A stretch of 64,000 nucleotides of DNA, taken from NCBI RefSeq assembly GCF_030463535.1, contig NC_132881.1:9346526-9410525 (forward strand). Reading direction: 5' to 3'. The notes below the pieces were generated by a model. That model was not told the origin of the DNA. It was given only the letters and a program-made list of their open reading frames with translations, and did no database searches. Source of the DNA: Salminus brasiliensis. Taxonomy: Eukaryota; Chordata; Actinopteri; Characiformes; Bryconidae. The translations under genes were made by a program, and so were the position numbers. This document shows, one piece after another, positions 23,640-33,876 of this stretch. Position 1 is the stretch's first letter, and every line of letters starts with the position of its first letter.

Positions 23640-24131
23640 GAAAGTAGGTTAGTTTTAAACAACTGAAAAGGAGAAATTTGAAAAAGATCTTTTTACAATA
23701 AAATTTAACAATATCTGCATTTCATTGTACAATTCTTCATGCAGCTCATGATTAAACATCTGTTCTGAGAGAAAAAGTACATTTATTTACAAGAGAAGTG
23801 ATCATTAAAGTGCAGTGGTTGAATGTTCTTCACCTCATCTACAGAGGAGCTTTACTACCTCTGATCTGAAGGAGTCTATTAAATGAGGGAGGATCATGGT
23901 TGAAGGGGTTCTAGGTTGTGCTGGTGTGTGATTTACCTGCTGAGGAGTACTTACAGACTTGGAGATGCAGCTGTAAGTGTGGACCAGCCTGGAGCTCAAC
24001 ACCTGTATTGAGATCTCTGGAGCTTTGGCCTTAGAAAGTCTACTTTTTAGCTGCAAGTACTTCAGCCGTCTAGTAGGTACTAGTTTCCTCCTGAGGCCGT
24101 ACTGACCTGCAGAGGAACGATTCCTCAAATC
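23640..24131 (-). pseudogene. Multicopy gene family, copy 4: intact-looking 195-bp exon joined to 3' flank
   Basis: On the minus strand TTTAGTTTCAG precedes 24131 and a CAG|GTAAATCA donor follows 23937. This bounds a 195-bp exon that is in phase 0 at both ends and fully open. It starts DLRNRSSAGQYGLRRKLV, continues PTRRLKYLQLKSRLS, and ends SCISKSVSTPQQ. It is rich in Arg/Lys and Ser, with no membrane segment or familiar motif. Downstream, the sequence jumps directly to the family's 3' flank (23835-23640, matching 22500-22320), so the last exon is deleted in this copy. I do not recognise the protein. Preservation of splice sites and phase suggests that the ancestral gene coded for protein. 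Confidence 0.5.
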
Positions 24132-24539
24132 CTGAAACTAAAATATGTATATTTAATAATTACACACAGTAACAATAATTTGTCTAATTTAATAAAAATA
24201 CACCTCAGAAGATAAATGTACCATTTCTGTAGGAAACAAATCTTGCTGTTGTTAAAACAACCCTTGAGGAGCAGATCTGTGATACTCATCACACTGGTTC
24301 CTACAACAGCTTGCACTGCTAATGACAGAAAGAACAGAAAAACCAGAGGAAGCTGAAGGTGTGGAAGGCGATGCCAAGGCCCAGCTCATTTGTGTGACTA
24401 CTTGATTTCAGATCCCCTGAGGTGGTGTACTGAAGCTAAATTACACACATTCAGTCACTGTCCAATTACTTGTGACCCTGATTGTATTTAAATCAGCCCA
24501 ACATTTTAAGCTCTAATGTTTATCTAATGTTGGTCTTGT
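24132..24539. other. Intron-like flank of copy 4
   Basis: AT-rich sequence. The part at 24205-24290 (AAATGTACCATTTCTGTAGG, TGAGGAGCAGAT) is shared with 28550-28640. No gene is seen. Confidence 0.5.
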
Positions 24540-24898
24540 CCATGGTTAGGTTTGGAGTCTGACTGTTTGAGGCTGTGGACAGGTGTCTTTTATACAGATA
24601 ACAAGGTCAAACAGGTGGCATTAATACAGGTAACAGGTGGAGGACAGAATAGCTTCCTAAAGAAGAAGTTACAGGCCTGTGAGAGCCAGAAATCTTGCTT
24701 GTTTGTGGGTGACCAAATACTTATTTTCCAACATAATTTACAAATAAATTCTTTAAAAATTCTACCATCTGATTTCCTGGATTTGTTTTCCTCATTGTCC
24801 TCCCTTGTCTTTCATAGTTTCACACACCTCTTATTGTTCTAAGTAGGAGAACTTGCACAATCAGTGGCTGACTAAATACTTTTTTTTGTCTCACTATA
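24540..24898. mobile_element. 3' remnant of a Tc1-like transposon
   Basis: Recognisable by GTGGACAGGTGTCTTTTATA, AAGAAGAAGTTACAGGCCTG, GACCAAATACTTATTTTCCA and the terminal part GGCTGACTAAATACTTTTTT, which are typical of a widespread fish Tc1-like family. The transposase region and the other end are missing. Confidence 0.85.
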
Positions 24899-24969
24899 AA
24901 TGATTATTAAATACAACAAATGAAAATCAAAATAAATGAACTAAAATAAAGAATGACGTTCACCTGTTA

Positions 24970-25630
24970 ATGTTATTGTCATGGCGTGTACGGCCAGACC
25001 TGAAGGGATGAACACTCGCAGAAATGGAAATCGAAGCAAGATACTTTATTAACCAAATACAAAACAATGGGATCCAAAAAGCAAAGTGCAGCAACATGGG
25101 CAAAACCATGAACAGAACCAAAACGCAACAAGTCAGATGGCAAACAAAACAAACCTGGGACTGGGAGGAGCAGGGAGCTAAACGAGAGTGAAACGAGGGG
25201 GAAAACTAAAGGGGTATAAACACAAAGCCACAAACCTCGCTTGGGCAGAGAGGGGAGATACTAAGGACAGAGCCGAGCTCTGTGTACAAACAAAGGTAGC
25301 GGGGGAACCAGCTGCCAGACCAGAAAGCAAGGCCGACCTAACCTGAACCTGTAGAGTACTGCCTAGAACTTGGTTCACCATGGAACCTGAGCAGGAAGCG
25401 AACGTACCTGGCTTGCCTCCGAGTCGGACAGAGAATCTCTCCTAAACATGGGCCGCAAAACTAGAGCTGACCTGAACACGGCGGTAACGTGTGAGGAATC
25501 CCAGAGCGTCACAGGGATTCCAGTAGAGTCAATTCACGGCAGTGAACAAAGGGAACTACGCTCCTTTAGTACTCCCAGTCCCAGGTGAAACACATGAACA
25601 ATGAATCAACACAAATGAACAGAAACGAAC
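24970..25630. mobile_element. Unclassified non-autonomous element, copy 1
   Basis: This block interrupts sequence that is continuous at 12580-12820. It starts near GTCATGGCGTG and ends near CCCAGGTGAAACACATGAAC. Another block with the same layout (GGAACACTCGCAG, a TTTAATGACCAAA-type stretch, and a final CAGGTGAAACAAAT) lies at 47560-48075. No coding frame is convincing. It could be a solo LTR or a non-autonomous DNA element. Confidence 0.5.
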
Positions 25631-25722
25631 AGGAAGTCCTTATTATTATTACTATTATTATTTAATATCTTTTAATTATAATAATATTATTTTTGAACAT
25701 CCAGTGAACAGTTTAAACTCAC

Positions 25723-25816
25723 CTGGCATATCGAGAATCTCTACACCCAACTGAATGACGTGTGGAAGAAACGCCATCTAGCGATCATTATATGTCAGTA
25801 ACAGCTTCCTTGTATA
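25723..25816 (-). other. 5'-exon-like sequence with donor, copy b
   Basis: On the minus strand, CATTCAGTTGGGTGTAGAGA leads to CAG|GTGAGTTTAAAC. It matches the block at 12824-12917. The phase-0 exon at 24131-23937 lies about 1.6 kb downstream on the same strand, so it may be the first exon of copies 3/4. No coding sequence is claimed. Confidence 0.45.
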
Positions 25817-26875
25817 AATATAAAGTGGTATGAGGAGTTTAATTGAACCCTACGCCACTGTTTCCTTAAACTAGAAGCTGAGTGAATATTTACTGCTGGA
25901 AGGTCTAATTTACACTGGAGAGTGATATCATTTTTCTTTATGCTTTAAAAATTAAATTCTTTAGAAATTTTTATTCAGTTTTTATTACACACTGTGCTGT
26001 AATGGCTCCCGCAAGCTTAAGACTCTCCACAGGGGGTGCCATTAGTGCACAACTAGCTCTGTTTGAGTCGATTCTGCGCATGCGTGGACCAATTATTTTT
26101 ACAGTTTTCATGTGTTTTTCATGATAATTCTGTTTTTCTCGTTGCTTCATGCAATCTCTGCTTACCGTTAATATTTGCTAGAGTGAAAAAGTGTAAACTG
26201 TGATTAAAAAAATAAAAGTAATAAAAAACGATTTCTTATCACCTCTGTTACCTCATAATTATTACTCTCATATAGTCACTAACACTATATCTCTCATATA
26301 CGTCTGCTGGGAGCATTCTCTGATATGATGCTTTTAGCCTGTAGAAATATCCCACCTACTGGTTCATTTAGGCACATTTACCTTCATAAAGAAACACATG
26401 GCTGCACAACTCGACCGGACCGCCATCGTCTGCATAGCAATTATCAAACAGGTACAAACTACATCCTCTCCTTATTAGAAGTACTTGAGCAGCTTTGGTG
26501 TAGAGATGGTTATTGAGAAGCTTTTCAGAGTATTAACACAGTTCAGTGCTGTTGAAGCATTTGACTCCTGACTCCATGCTGCCATCTAGCGTCTAGTTTC
26601 ATTTCCTACAATGACTGTTTCTGTCCTTTAATACAACGTAAATGTCAATTTGATATTTTCTAAATTAAATTAATATACCACTGATATAATTCTCATTCTT
26701 ATTAACAACCGATAAAGATAATAAAATAAACTTTATTTTACCTAAAAATGTCTCTCTCTATTTTCTTTTTTTACACACTTTCACACACTCTGGAAAGTGG
26801 GCGTCAGAGTGACTGCATTCAACCCATATTTACTTCCTAATCAATGCTAAACGAGTCTGTGTGTGTCTGTTGGGA
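25817..26875. other. Duplicated intergenic segment, no gene
   Basis: Portions at 26000-26160 and 26290-26390 match 20330-20480 and 21120-21220. Nothing else is recognised. Confidence 0.5.
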
Positions 26876-26879
26876 TTGT

Positions 26880-27560
26880 TGGGCCCTCATCTGTTTAGAC
26901 GCATGCTATCCTAATTGCTGCTGCCCTAACATTGCATTTAAACCACTCCCATTTGTTCAGAGGTGAAATTTCCAGTAGTGAAATATCTTCAATTAAGTAA
27001 AAGGTTACTATTAAATTTCCAAATTGAATTCAAAGGTGATTTACATTTGTTCCCAAGAGAGGAACAAGGTAACTGAACAGTGATCAGTTAAAGGAGATGC
27101 TGAAATTTCACAGCTTAAAATACTATCCGTCACATTGTGAGGGATTAACCAGTAGTGTAGCCTTGAACACTGACCTTTATTGGAAGCATTAAACCAGGTG
27201 TACTGTCTGGCATTGGGGTTTCCTGTCCTCCAACAGTCTGTCAGATTAGTATTGGAGACTAAGTTATTGAAAATATAATCAAAAAGATGATGCTGCCCTC
27301 TAGAGGGAAGACGGTCAACTGAGCCATCTGGAACTACATTAAAGTCTTCTCCTATAACAACCTGATCTGTCGAGTATTTTACCTTCCATTACTTTATCTT
27401 CCTACAAAGGTCTGCTTCAAATATTTGGTTAATCGCAATACTGTTAATCGCATATACACAAACTAAAATGAATTTTGCTCCATCAGTATTCACAACTACC
27501 AATGACTAATAACATCTGTATCACATACATGGTCCAATAAATCTACACTATGGTAGCTTG
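26880..27560 (-). pseudogene. L1/Tx1-like LINE endonuclease fragment
   Basis: Translation of the minus strand from about 27365 to 27115 gives VVIGEDFNVVPDGSVDR, then LTDCWRTGNPNARQYTWFN and SRLHYWLIP. This is the order of motifs in the C-terminal half of L1/Tx1-clade apurinic endonucleases (GDFN, D-WR, YTW, SR-DYWLI), followed by a LTDHCSVTLF-like motif towards 27060. The upstream half has stops. The fragment interrupts the intergenic segment duplicated from 21 kb, so it inserted after that duplication. Confidence 0.75.
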
Positions 27561-28130
27561 CTTTGACAAGTAAGTGAAACTCACCAGAACATGTGATCCA
27601 TGTACAAACGGTCCGAGTTAGCACAAGAAATATGCGTGGTGACGTCAACAACTAATCGTCTATTAAATACTAATGAACTAATTGGGTCGTCGATTTTTGT
27701 AGACTATGTCGATTAGCTGTTGCACCCCTACAGCAGATATTCTGTCTGGTTTGTTCTGTAAAGTAATGAAATTAAAAAACAGTAATATTACTAATATTAG
27801 AATCTAAACAGTTGGTAATTATGTGGAATATTATATGGAAATTATATAAACATCAGGGAAAATATGTAAAATTGGTATATTTGGAATAGTACAATAATAT
27901 ATGTTGTTTATATCCTGTAATATAACCTTATTTTCTACTACAGACTCACTCACTATAAGAGCTTATATGTAAATATGTTTATTTGGAACAGATCGTGCAT
28001 AATAGTGTAAAATAGTGTATATGTTTATATATTCTGTATTTGAATGTGAATATTGTATACTTGGTCACTATAAAAGATTTTTAAATATAAATATAAAAGA
28101 CTATAAAAGATTTTAGGGAAGCACTCATTT
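27561..28130. other. Duplicated intergenic segment with hAT-like end
   Basis: It matches 21230-21480. The motif GATTAGCTGTTGCACCCCTA at about 27709-27728 looks like a hAT terminus, but I did not find its partner end. No gene is seen. Confidence 0.45.
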
Positions 28131-28134
28131 GTTA

Positions 28135-28640
28135 GCCTGATAATGTCTCTGTCTGTCTGTGTCTGTCTCTCAGTAAAGGCTGAAGAGGCCATGGACCAGC
28201 ACAGAGGTCCCTCCACCAGTGGAGCTTGTCTCGGACTGAGTCAGAAATAGTGGGTGGACTAACGGAAGTCTAAATCAAGTGTGATTCAGAACCTGATTTC
28301 TGAACATCTTCAGTTGAGTCATGTATGAATGCTGCTGATCTGTTTCTTAAACTGGTTGTTTTTGGAACTAAATCTACATCCACAGAGGAGCTTTACTAAA
28401 GGAGAAGTGTATTCAATGAGGGAGGAGCATAGTAATGAGGCCGCCCTGACCTGCAGACAAACGATTTCTCAAACCCTGAAACTAAAATATGAATATTTAA
28501 TCATTATGTACATTTAAAAATATTTATCTAAATTTCATAAAAATATACCTCAGAAGATAAATGTACCATTTCTGTAGGAGATGTTCCCAAATAAATCTTG
28601 CTGTTGGTAAAACAACCATTGAGGAGCAGATTGTGGTACT
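28135..28640 (-). pseudogene. Degenerate copy 5 of the multicopy family
   Basis: A last-exon fragment (28269-28178) follows a mutated acceptor (CTTGATTTAG). An exon-2-like remnant at about 28400-28480, with an internal deletion, lies upstream on the minus strand and is preceded by a TTTCAG acceptor. The 28540-28640 flank matches 24205-24300. No open frame survives. Confidence 0.55.
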
Positions 28641-28749
28641 CATCATCCATAAGGAGCTGAAGGTCTGGACAGCGATGCCAAGGTTCCTATTTTCCTGTTA
28701 TTTAAACAATTATTTTTTAAACCAGATATGAACCAATTATGGTTACCTG

Positions 28750-29040
28750 GTGGATTTGATTGCATTCTGCGACAACAGCTTTAGTGAGGTCAGTATATTG
28801 GTTGATCACCCCACCTAATCATCCCCAACTCTCCAACCCATCTCTAAAATTTTGTATGGAGCACCATCCATCATTTCAGAAAACACAGTTCCACTGCTCC
28901 ACAGCTCAATCTAACCTACAGGGGCTAGACAAGCTGTGTGTGTGTGCATTTGCACATCTGTGTCAGCAATGGGTGCAACATAAAGTAGCTGAAAGCATTG
29001 TTTAGAAAGGTTGTCCACAAATATTTGGACTTATTGTGTA
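28750..29040. mobile_element. Partial copy of the 21.8-kb MITE in the 3' flank of copy 6
   Basis: It shares GATTTGATTGCATTCTGC, CAGTTCCACTGCTCCACAGC, AAAGTAGCTGAAAGCATTG and the end CACAAATATTTGGACTTA with 21795-22312. The left terminus is missing. Confidence 0.65.
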
Positions 29041-29099
29041 AGTTAAGTGAAACGCTTGGTAGGTTTGAAAGTAGGTTACTCTCAGACAACCCTGAAAAA

Positions 29100-29385
29100 A
29101 GTGCAGTGGTTGAATGTTCTTCACCTCAGGCATCAGCTCTCCACTGGTGTCCAGTTCAATATGGAGGGTGAAGCTTGTTCCGGTGGCCTCAGTGATACAG
29201 ACCAGAACTTCCACACTCTGTTGGACAGCGGATCTCCTCCCATAGACACTGCTTGATTTACCAGCCTAGGACCAGAGGACCGGAAAGTGATCCATACTGA
29301 GGCCATGGAACAGCAGGGATGTCTCTCCACCAATGAAGCTCGTCTCTGGGACTGAATCAGGAGCAGTGGGTGTTCTGAAGGCAGT
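29100..29385 (-). pseudogene. Last exon of the multicopy family, copy 6
   Basis: CTTCTTGATTCAG lies just 5' of 29385 on the minus strand. One frame gives PTAPDSVPETSFIGGETSLL, then FHGLSMDHFPV, before a stop. A second frame gives MEVLVCITEATGTSFTLHIE and LDTSGELMPEVKN. The second half aligns with MEVQIAEVFSSPTGTSF and FELDTSREPLPK of copy 1, which ties the + and - strand copies to one family. The Arg/Lys-rich tail of copy 1 is absent here. The product is unrecognised, and frame breaks indicate a pseudogene. Confidence 0.6.
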
Positions 29386-29452
29386 CTGAATCAAGAAGCA
29401 CAACAAGAAGATTCAGAACCTGATTTCTGAACATCTTCAGTTGAGTCATGTA

Positions 29453-29630
29453 CAGGTGCTGGTCATAAAATTAGAATATTTTGAAAAAGATGATTTATTT
29501 CAATTCCATTCAAAAAGGTAAACTTGTATATTATATTAATTCATTACACACAGACTGATATATTTCAAGTGTTTATTTATTTTAATTTTGATGGTTATAA
29601 CTGACAACTAATGAAACCCCAAATTCAATA
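29453..29630. mobile_element. Tc1-like transposon end (truncated)
   Basis: It starts CAGGTGCTGGTCATAAAATT after a TA and continues GATTTATTTCAATTCCATTC, CATTACACACAGACTGATAT and TTTTGATGGTTATAACTGAC. This is the terminal region of a widespread fish Tc1-like family. It ends before an AT microsatellite, and no transposase is present. Confidence 0.85.
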
Positions 29631-29646
29631 TTTATATTATATCTAT

Positions 29647-29647
<1 letters not shown>

Positions 29648-29681
<34 letters not shown>
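29648..29681. repeat. (AT)n microsatellite
   Basis: An uninterrupted AT dinucleotide run. Confidence 0.95.
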
Positions 29682-29684
<3 letters not shown>

Positions 29685-30080
29685 AAACTCAGTTGTTTCT
29701 GATGTGGACATGAAGAGGACTTACTGAGAAGCAATGCACTGTAAAAAGTGGGACTGGGGTTCATTAATATTTACTAAATAATTAAAAGTTACCAACACAT
29801 AATAAAATAAGAATATATGTAGTTTAAAATCAAATCGAGTTTTTAATGTTTTCATTAATTGTATGTAACACAAATATTGCTTTAATAATAAAATTAGCTG
29901 AGTAGAATTTACTTAACGGCAATATTATATATATATAAGATGCTAGTACTCGGACATCACGAAGCGCTGTTGATTCTGATTGGGTTGTTAAAATTGATTT
30001 TTGAACGTCTATGATTATCTGCAAGACTAAGCACACACCAAAGCTCTGCATACTGTTAGTCATAGTCTGACGCCAATAAA
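29682..30080. other. AT-rich spacer, no gene
   Basis: Nothing recognised before the tRNA array. The last part (from about 30010) already shows the tRNA-unit spacer (AAAGCTCTGCATACTGTTAG). Confidence 0.5.
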
Positions 30081-30135
30081 AAAGGGTTGATTTACTCATT
30101 GTAGCAGTTACTGATTAAAGATTACCCAAGGAAAA

Positions 30136-30208
30136 TGCACTGCTGGGATTCAAACCCAGGATCTCCTGTGTACTAGACAGGCACTACAACCAACTAAACC
30201 ACTGCGCC
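30136..30208 (-). tRNA. tRNA-Thr(AGT)-like copy 1, decayed
   Basis: A cloverleaf is recognisable, with anticodon loop CTAGTAC (AGT). The acceptor stem has two mismatches (first pair G-A and a central A-A), and several stem bases differ from the canonical copy at 35601. It is probably a pseudogene at the array edge. Confidence 0.75.
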
Positions 30209-30704
30209 CTACCTGAAAGGTAATCTATATCAATACAATATAGCTTCAGGCAAATTCAAAAACATTCTCTTGCATACAAACTTCACACAGACAGAAAAAA
30301 CAACTTCCCTGAATGGGAACCTCTGCATTTTCCAGAAACAAAAAACATCACATGTACATATACATGTACAGTGTAGGAGACCTGGTCACACAGAATGTAC
30401 ACACAAAAGCTTAGCATCTTTTGTTTACCCTTCAGGTTCCATTTAAACATCTTTTAATGGATCAGCAAACATCATTCTGATTCAGAAAAGGCTAAAATCC
30501 AAAATTTCAAACTGCTTCATCTCACTTTTCACAAATACATGCAGAATCTTCTGCAGCACAAATATGTTCCAATACCCCAACATCAAACAGAATATTTCTG
30601 AAAGTTTGAAATTGCTATTAATTAGGTAAAAAGACTAGACCAAATCTTGCAAATAAAAGTACAAAAAGGTAGTAGACAGAGCTATAAAGAAGAGGAAACA
30701 CTCT

Positions 30705-30795
30705 CGACTCTGGTGGGACTCAAACCCACAACCTTTGAATTGCTCCAGCTAGTCATTTAGAAGTCCAATGTGCTATCCATTGCATCACAGAGGCC
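30705..30795 (-). tRNA. tRNA-Arg(TCT)-like copy 1 with intron, decayed
   Basis: Anticodon TCT is followed by an intron-like insert after ACTTCTA. One extra base in the acceptor region (GGCCTCTG) and changes in the D arm and T loop make function doubtful. Confidence 0.7.
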
Positions 30796-31032
30796 AGTTT
30801 ATGAAATGGGTTCCTTGGCCAACCTTCCTATAAAATAACAGTAGTGCTGCTAATATTTGAGGCAAATAATGAATTTACTATGCATATGTAAATCCCAGTG
30901 GTCTGATGATTATCTGCAGGTCTAAGCAAACACCAATGCTCTGCATACTGTTAGTCATAGTCTGACGTCAATAAAAAAAAGGGTTGATTTACTCATTGTA
31001 GCAGTTACTGATTAAAGATTACCCAAGGAAAA

Positions 31033-31105
31033 AGCACCGCTGGGATTCAAACGCAGAACCTCCTGTTTACTAGACAGGCGCTATAACCAACTAAGCCGCG
31101 GCGCC
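31033..31105 (-). tRNA. tRNA-Thr(AGT)-like copy 2, decayed
   Basis: The acceptor 5' strand and anticodon arm are kept (CTAGTAA). The T stem carries a mismatch (CTGCG against CCCAG), and the 3' end has a changed last pair. Probably a pseudogene. Confidence 0.75.
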
Positions 31106-31628
31106 GTACCTGACTGGTCTTCTATATCAATACAATATAGCTTCAGGCAAACTCAAAAACATTCTCTTACACATAAACTTCACACAGACAGCAATTACAA
31201 CTTCCCTGATTAGGAACCTCTGCATTTTCCAGAAACAAATAACATCAACTCTGAAAGCTTGTCTCAATTGCTTAAACCTATCATATACATGTACAGAGTA
31301 CTAGACCTTGTCACGCAGAATGTACACACAAAACTTAGCATCTTTTGTTTACCCTTCAGGTTCCATTTTAACATCTTTTAATGGATCAGCAAACATCATT
31401 CTGATTCAGAAAAGGCTAAAATCCAACATTTCAAACTGCTTCATCTCACTTTTCACAAATACATGCAGAATCTTCTGCAGCACAAATATGTTCCAATACC
31501 CCAACATCAAACAGAATATTTCTGAAAGTTTGAAATTGCTATTAATTAGGTAAAAAGACTGGAGAAAATCTTGCAAATAAAAGTACAAAAAGGTAGTAGA
31601 CAGAGCTATAAAGAAGAGGAAACACTCT

Positions 31629-31718
31629 CAACTCCGGTGGGACTCGAACCCACAACCATTGAATTGCCCCAGCTATTCATCTAGAAGTCCAATGCGCTAT
31701 CCATTGCACCACAGAGCA
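31629..31718 (-). tRNA. tRNA-Arg(TCT) copy 2 with 17-nt intron
   Basis: 90 nt including the intron. The T arm GTTCGAGTC and anticodon TCT are intact. The acceptor stem is weakened at its outer pairs (it starts TGCTCTG). Possibly functional, probably decaying. Confidence 0.75.
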
Positions 31719-31956
31719 CAGGTGAAGAAGTTGGTTCCTTGGCCAACCTTCCTATAAAATAACAGTAGTGCTGCTAATATTTGAGGCAAACAATGAATTT
31801 CCTATGCATATGTAAATCCCAGTGGTCTGATGATTATTTGCAAGTCTAAGCACACACCAAAGCTCTGCATACTGTTAGTCATAGTCTGACGCCAATAAAA
31901 AAAAGTGTTGATTTACTTATTGTAGCAGTTACTGATTAAAGATTACCCAAGGAAAA

Positions 31957-32029
31957 GGTACCGCTGGGATTCAAACCCAGGATCTCCTATTTACTAGACA
32001 GGCTCTATAACCAACTAAGCCACGGCGCC
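31957..32029 (-). tRNA. tRNA-Thr(AGT) copy 3
   Basis: Close to canonical. There is one acceptor mismatch (C3-A70) and a G-T pair in the anticodon stem; the T loop reads TTTGAAT. A TTTTCC run follows the 3' end and could act as a polymerase III terminator. Confidence 0.8.
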
Positions 32030-32552
32030 CTACCTGACTGTTTTTCTATATCAATACAATATAGCTTGAGGCAAACTCAAAAACATTCTCTTCCATACAA
32101 ACTTCACACAGCCAGCAAAAACAACTTCCCTGATTAGGAACCTCTGCATTTTCCAGAAACAAATAACATCAACTCTGAAAGCTTGTCTCAATTGCTTAAA
32201 CCTATCATATACATGTACATAGTACTAGACCTTGTCACACAGAATGTACACACAAAACTTAGCATCTTTTGTTTACCCTTCAGGTTCCGTTTAAACATCT
32301 TTTAATGGATCAGCAAACATCATTCTGATTCAGAAAAGGCTAAAATCCAACATTTCAAACTGCTTCATCTCACTTTTCACAAATACATGCAGAATCTTCT
32401 GCAGCACAAATATGTTCCAATACCCCAACATCAAACAGAATATTTCTGAAAGTTTGAAATTCCTATTAATTAGGTAAAAAGACTAGAGAAAATCTTGCAA
32501 ATAAAAGTACAAAAAGGTTGTAGGCAGGGCTATAAAGAAGAGGAAACACTCC

Positions 32553-32643
32553 TGACTCTGGTGGGACTCGAATCCGTAACCGTTGCATTGCTTCAACTAT
32601 GCATCTAAAAGTCCAACGCACTATCCATTGCGCCACAGAGGCC
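32553..32643 (-). tRNA. tRNA-Arg-like copy 3, anticodon changed to TTT
   Basis: The tRNA-Arg backbone and intron are retained, but the anticodon loop reads CTTTTA instead of CTTCTA. That changes the anticodon from TCT to TTT, formally a lysine anticodon. The T stem (GGTTACGGATTCGAGTC) and the acceptor (one extra base, GGCCTCTG) are also altered. A decayed gene is more likely than an altered-specificity tRNA. Confidence 0.7.
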
Positions 32644-32879
32644 AGGTGAAGAAACTGGTTCCTTGGCCAACCTTCCTATAAAATAACAGTAGTGCTGCTA
32701 ATATTTGAGGCAAATAATGAATTTACTATGCATATGTAAATCCCAGTGGTCTGATGATTATCTGCAAGTCTAAGCACACACCAAAGCTCTGCATACTGTT
32801 AGTCATAGTCTGACTCCAATAAAAAAAGGGTTGATTTACTCATTGTAGCAGTTACTGAATAAAGATTACCCAAGGTAAA

Positions 32880-32952
32880 GGCACCGCTGGGATTTGAACC
32901 CAGGATCTCCTCTTTACTAGACAGGCGCTATAACCAACTAAGCCACGGCACC
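32880..32952 (-). tRNA. tRNA-Thr(AGT) copy 4
   Basis: The acceptor stem is paired (GGTGCCG with CGGTGCC). The anticodon is AGT, with one G-G mismatch in the anticodon stem. The T loop reads TTCAAAT. Confidence 0.8.
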
Positions 32953-33476
32953 CTACCTGACTGGTCTTCAAAATCAATACAATATAGCTTCAGGCAAACT
33001 CAAAAACATTCTCTTGCATACAAACTTCACACAGACAGCAAAAACAACTTCCCTGATTAGGAACCTCTGCATTTTCCAGAAACAAATAACATCAACTCTG
33101 AAAGCTTGTCTCAATTGCTTAAACCTATCATATACATGTACAGAGTACTAGACCTTGTCACACAGAATGTACACACAAAACTTAGCATCTTTTGTTTACC
33201 CATCAGGTTCATTTTAAACATCTTTTAATGGATCAGCAAACATCATTCTGATTCAGAAAAGGCTAAAATCCAACATTTCAAACTGCTTAATCTCACTTTT
33301 CACAAATACATGCAGAATCTTCTGCAGCACAAATATGTTCCAAGACCCCAACATCAAACAGAATATTTCTGAAAGTTTGAAATTGCTATTAATTAGGTAA
33401 AAAAGACTAGAGAAAATCTTGCAAATAAAAGTACAAAATGGTAGTAGACAGTGCTATAAAGAAGAAGAAACACTCC

Positions 33477-33566
33477 CGACTCTGGTGAGGCTCGAACCCA
33501 CAACCTTTGAATTGCTCCAGCTATGCATCTTGAAGGCCAATGCGCTACCCATTACAACACTGAGCC
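33477..33566 (-). tRNA. tRNA-Arg-like copy 4, anticodon changed to TCA
   Basis: The intron-containing Arg backbone is kept, but the loop reads CTTCAA, giving anticodon TCA, which would read UGA. The acceptor (GGCTCAG) has a mismatch, and the D arm is altered (TTGTAATGGG). A pseudogene is most likely. Confidence 0.7.
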
Positions 33567-33803
33567 CAGGTGAAGAAACTGGTTCCTTGGCCAACCTTCC
33601 TATAAAATAACAGTAGTGCTGCTAATATTTGAGGCAAATAATAAATTTACTATGCATATGTAAATCCCAGTGGTCTGATGATTATCTGCAAGTCTAAGCA
33701 CACACCAAAGCTCTGCATACTGTTAGCCATAGTCTGACTCCAATAAAAAAAGGGTTGATTTACTCATTGTAGCAGTTACTGATTAAAGATTACCCAAGGA
33801 AAA

Positions 33804-33876
33804 GGCACCGCTGGGATTCCAACCCAGGATCTACTGTTTACTAGACAGGCGCTATAACCAACTAAGACACGGCACC
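33804..33876 (-). tRNA. tRNA-Thr(AGT)-like copy 5, T-loop defect
   Basis: The anticodon is AGT and the acceptor is paired. The T loop reads TTGGAAT instead of TTCGAAT, losing the conserved C56 and damaging the internal B-box promoter. Position 10 is also changed. Probably a pseudogene. Confidence 0.78.

Noticed and set aside
24979..25381. Hydrophobic, Cys/Leu-rich frames that look like a membrane protein
   Set aside because: They lie inside a repeated element whose other copy (47501-47791) has a different sequence in that frame, so there is no conserved protein.
28135..28269. + strand reading EEAMDQHRGPST as an immune-receptor (NLR-type) exon
   Set aside because: The superficial likeness to fish NLR N-terminal repeats disappears when the paralogous copies are compared. 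The conserved frame and acceptor are on the minus strand.
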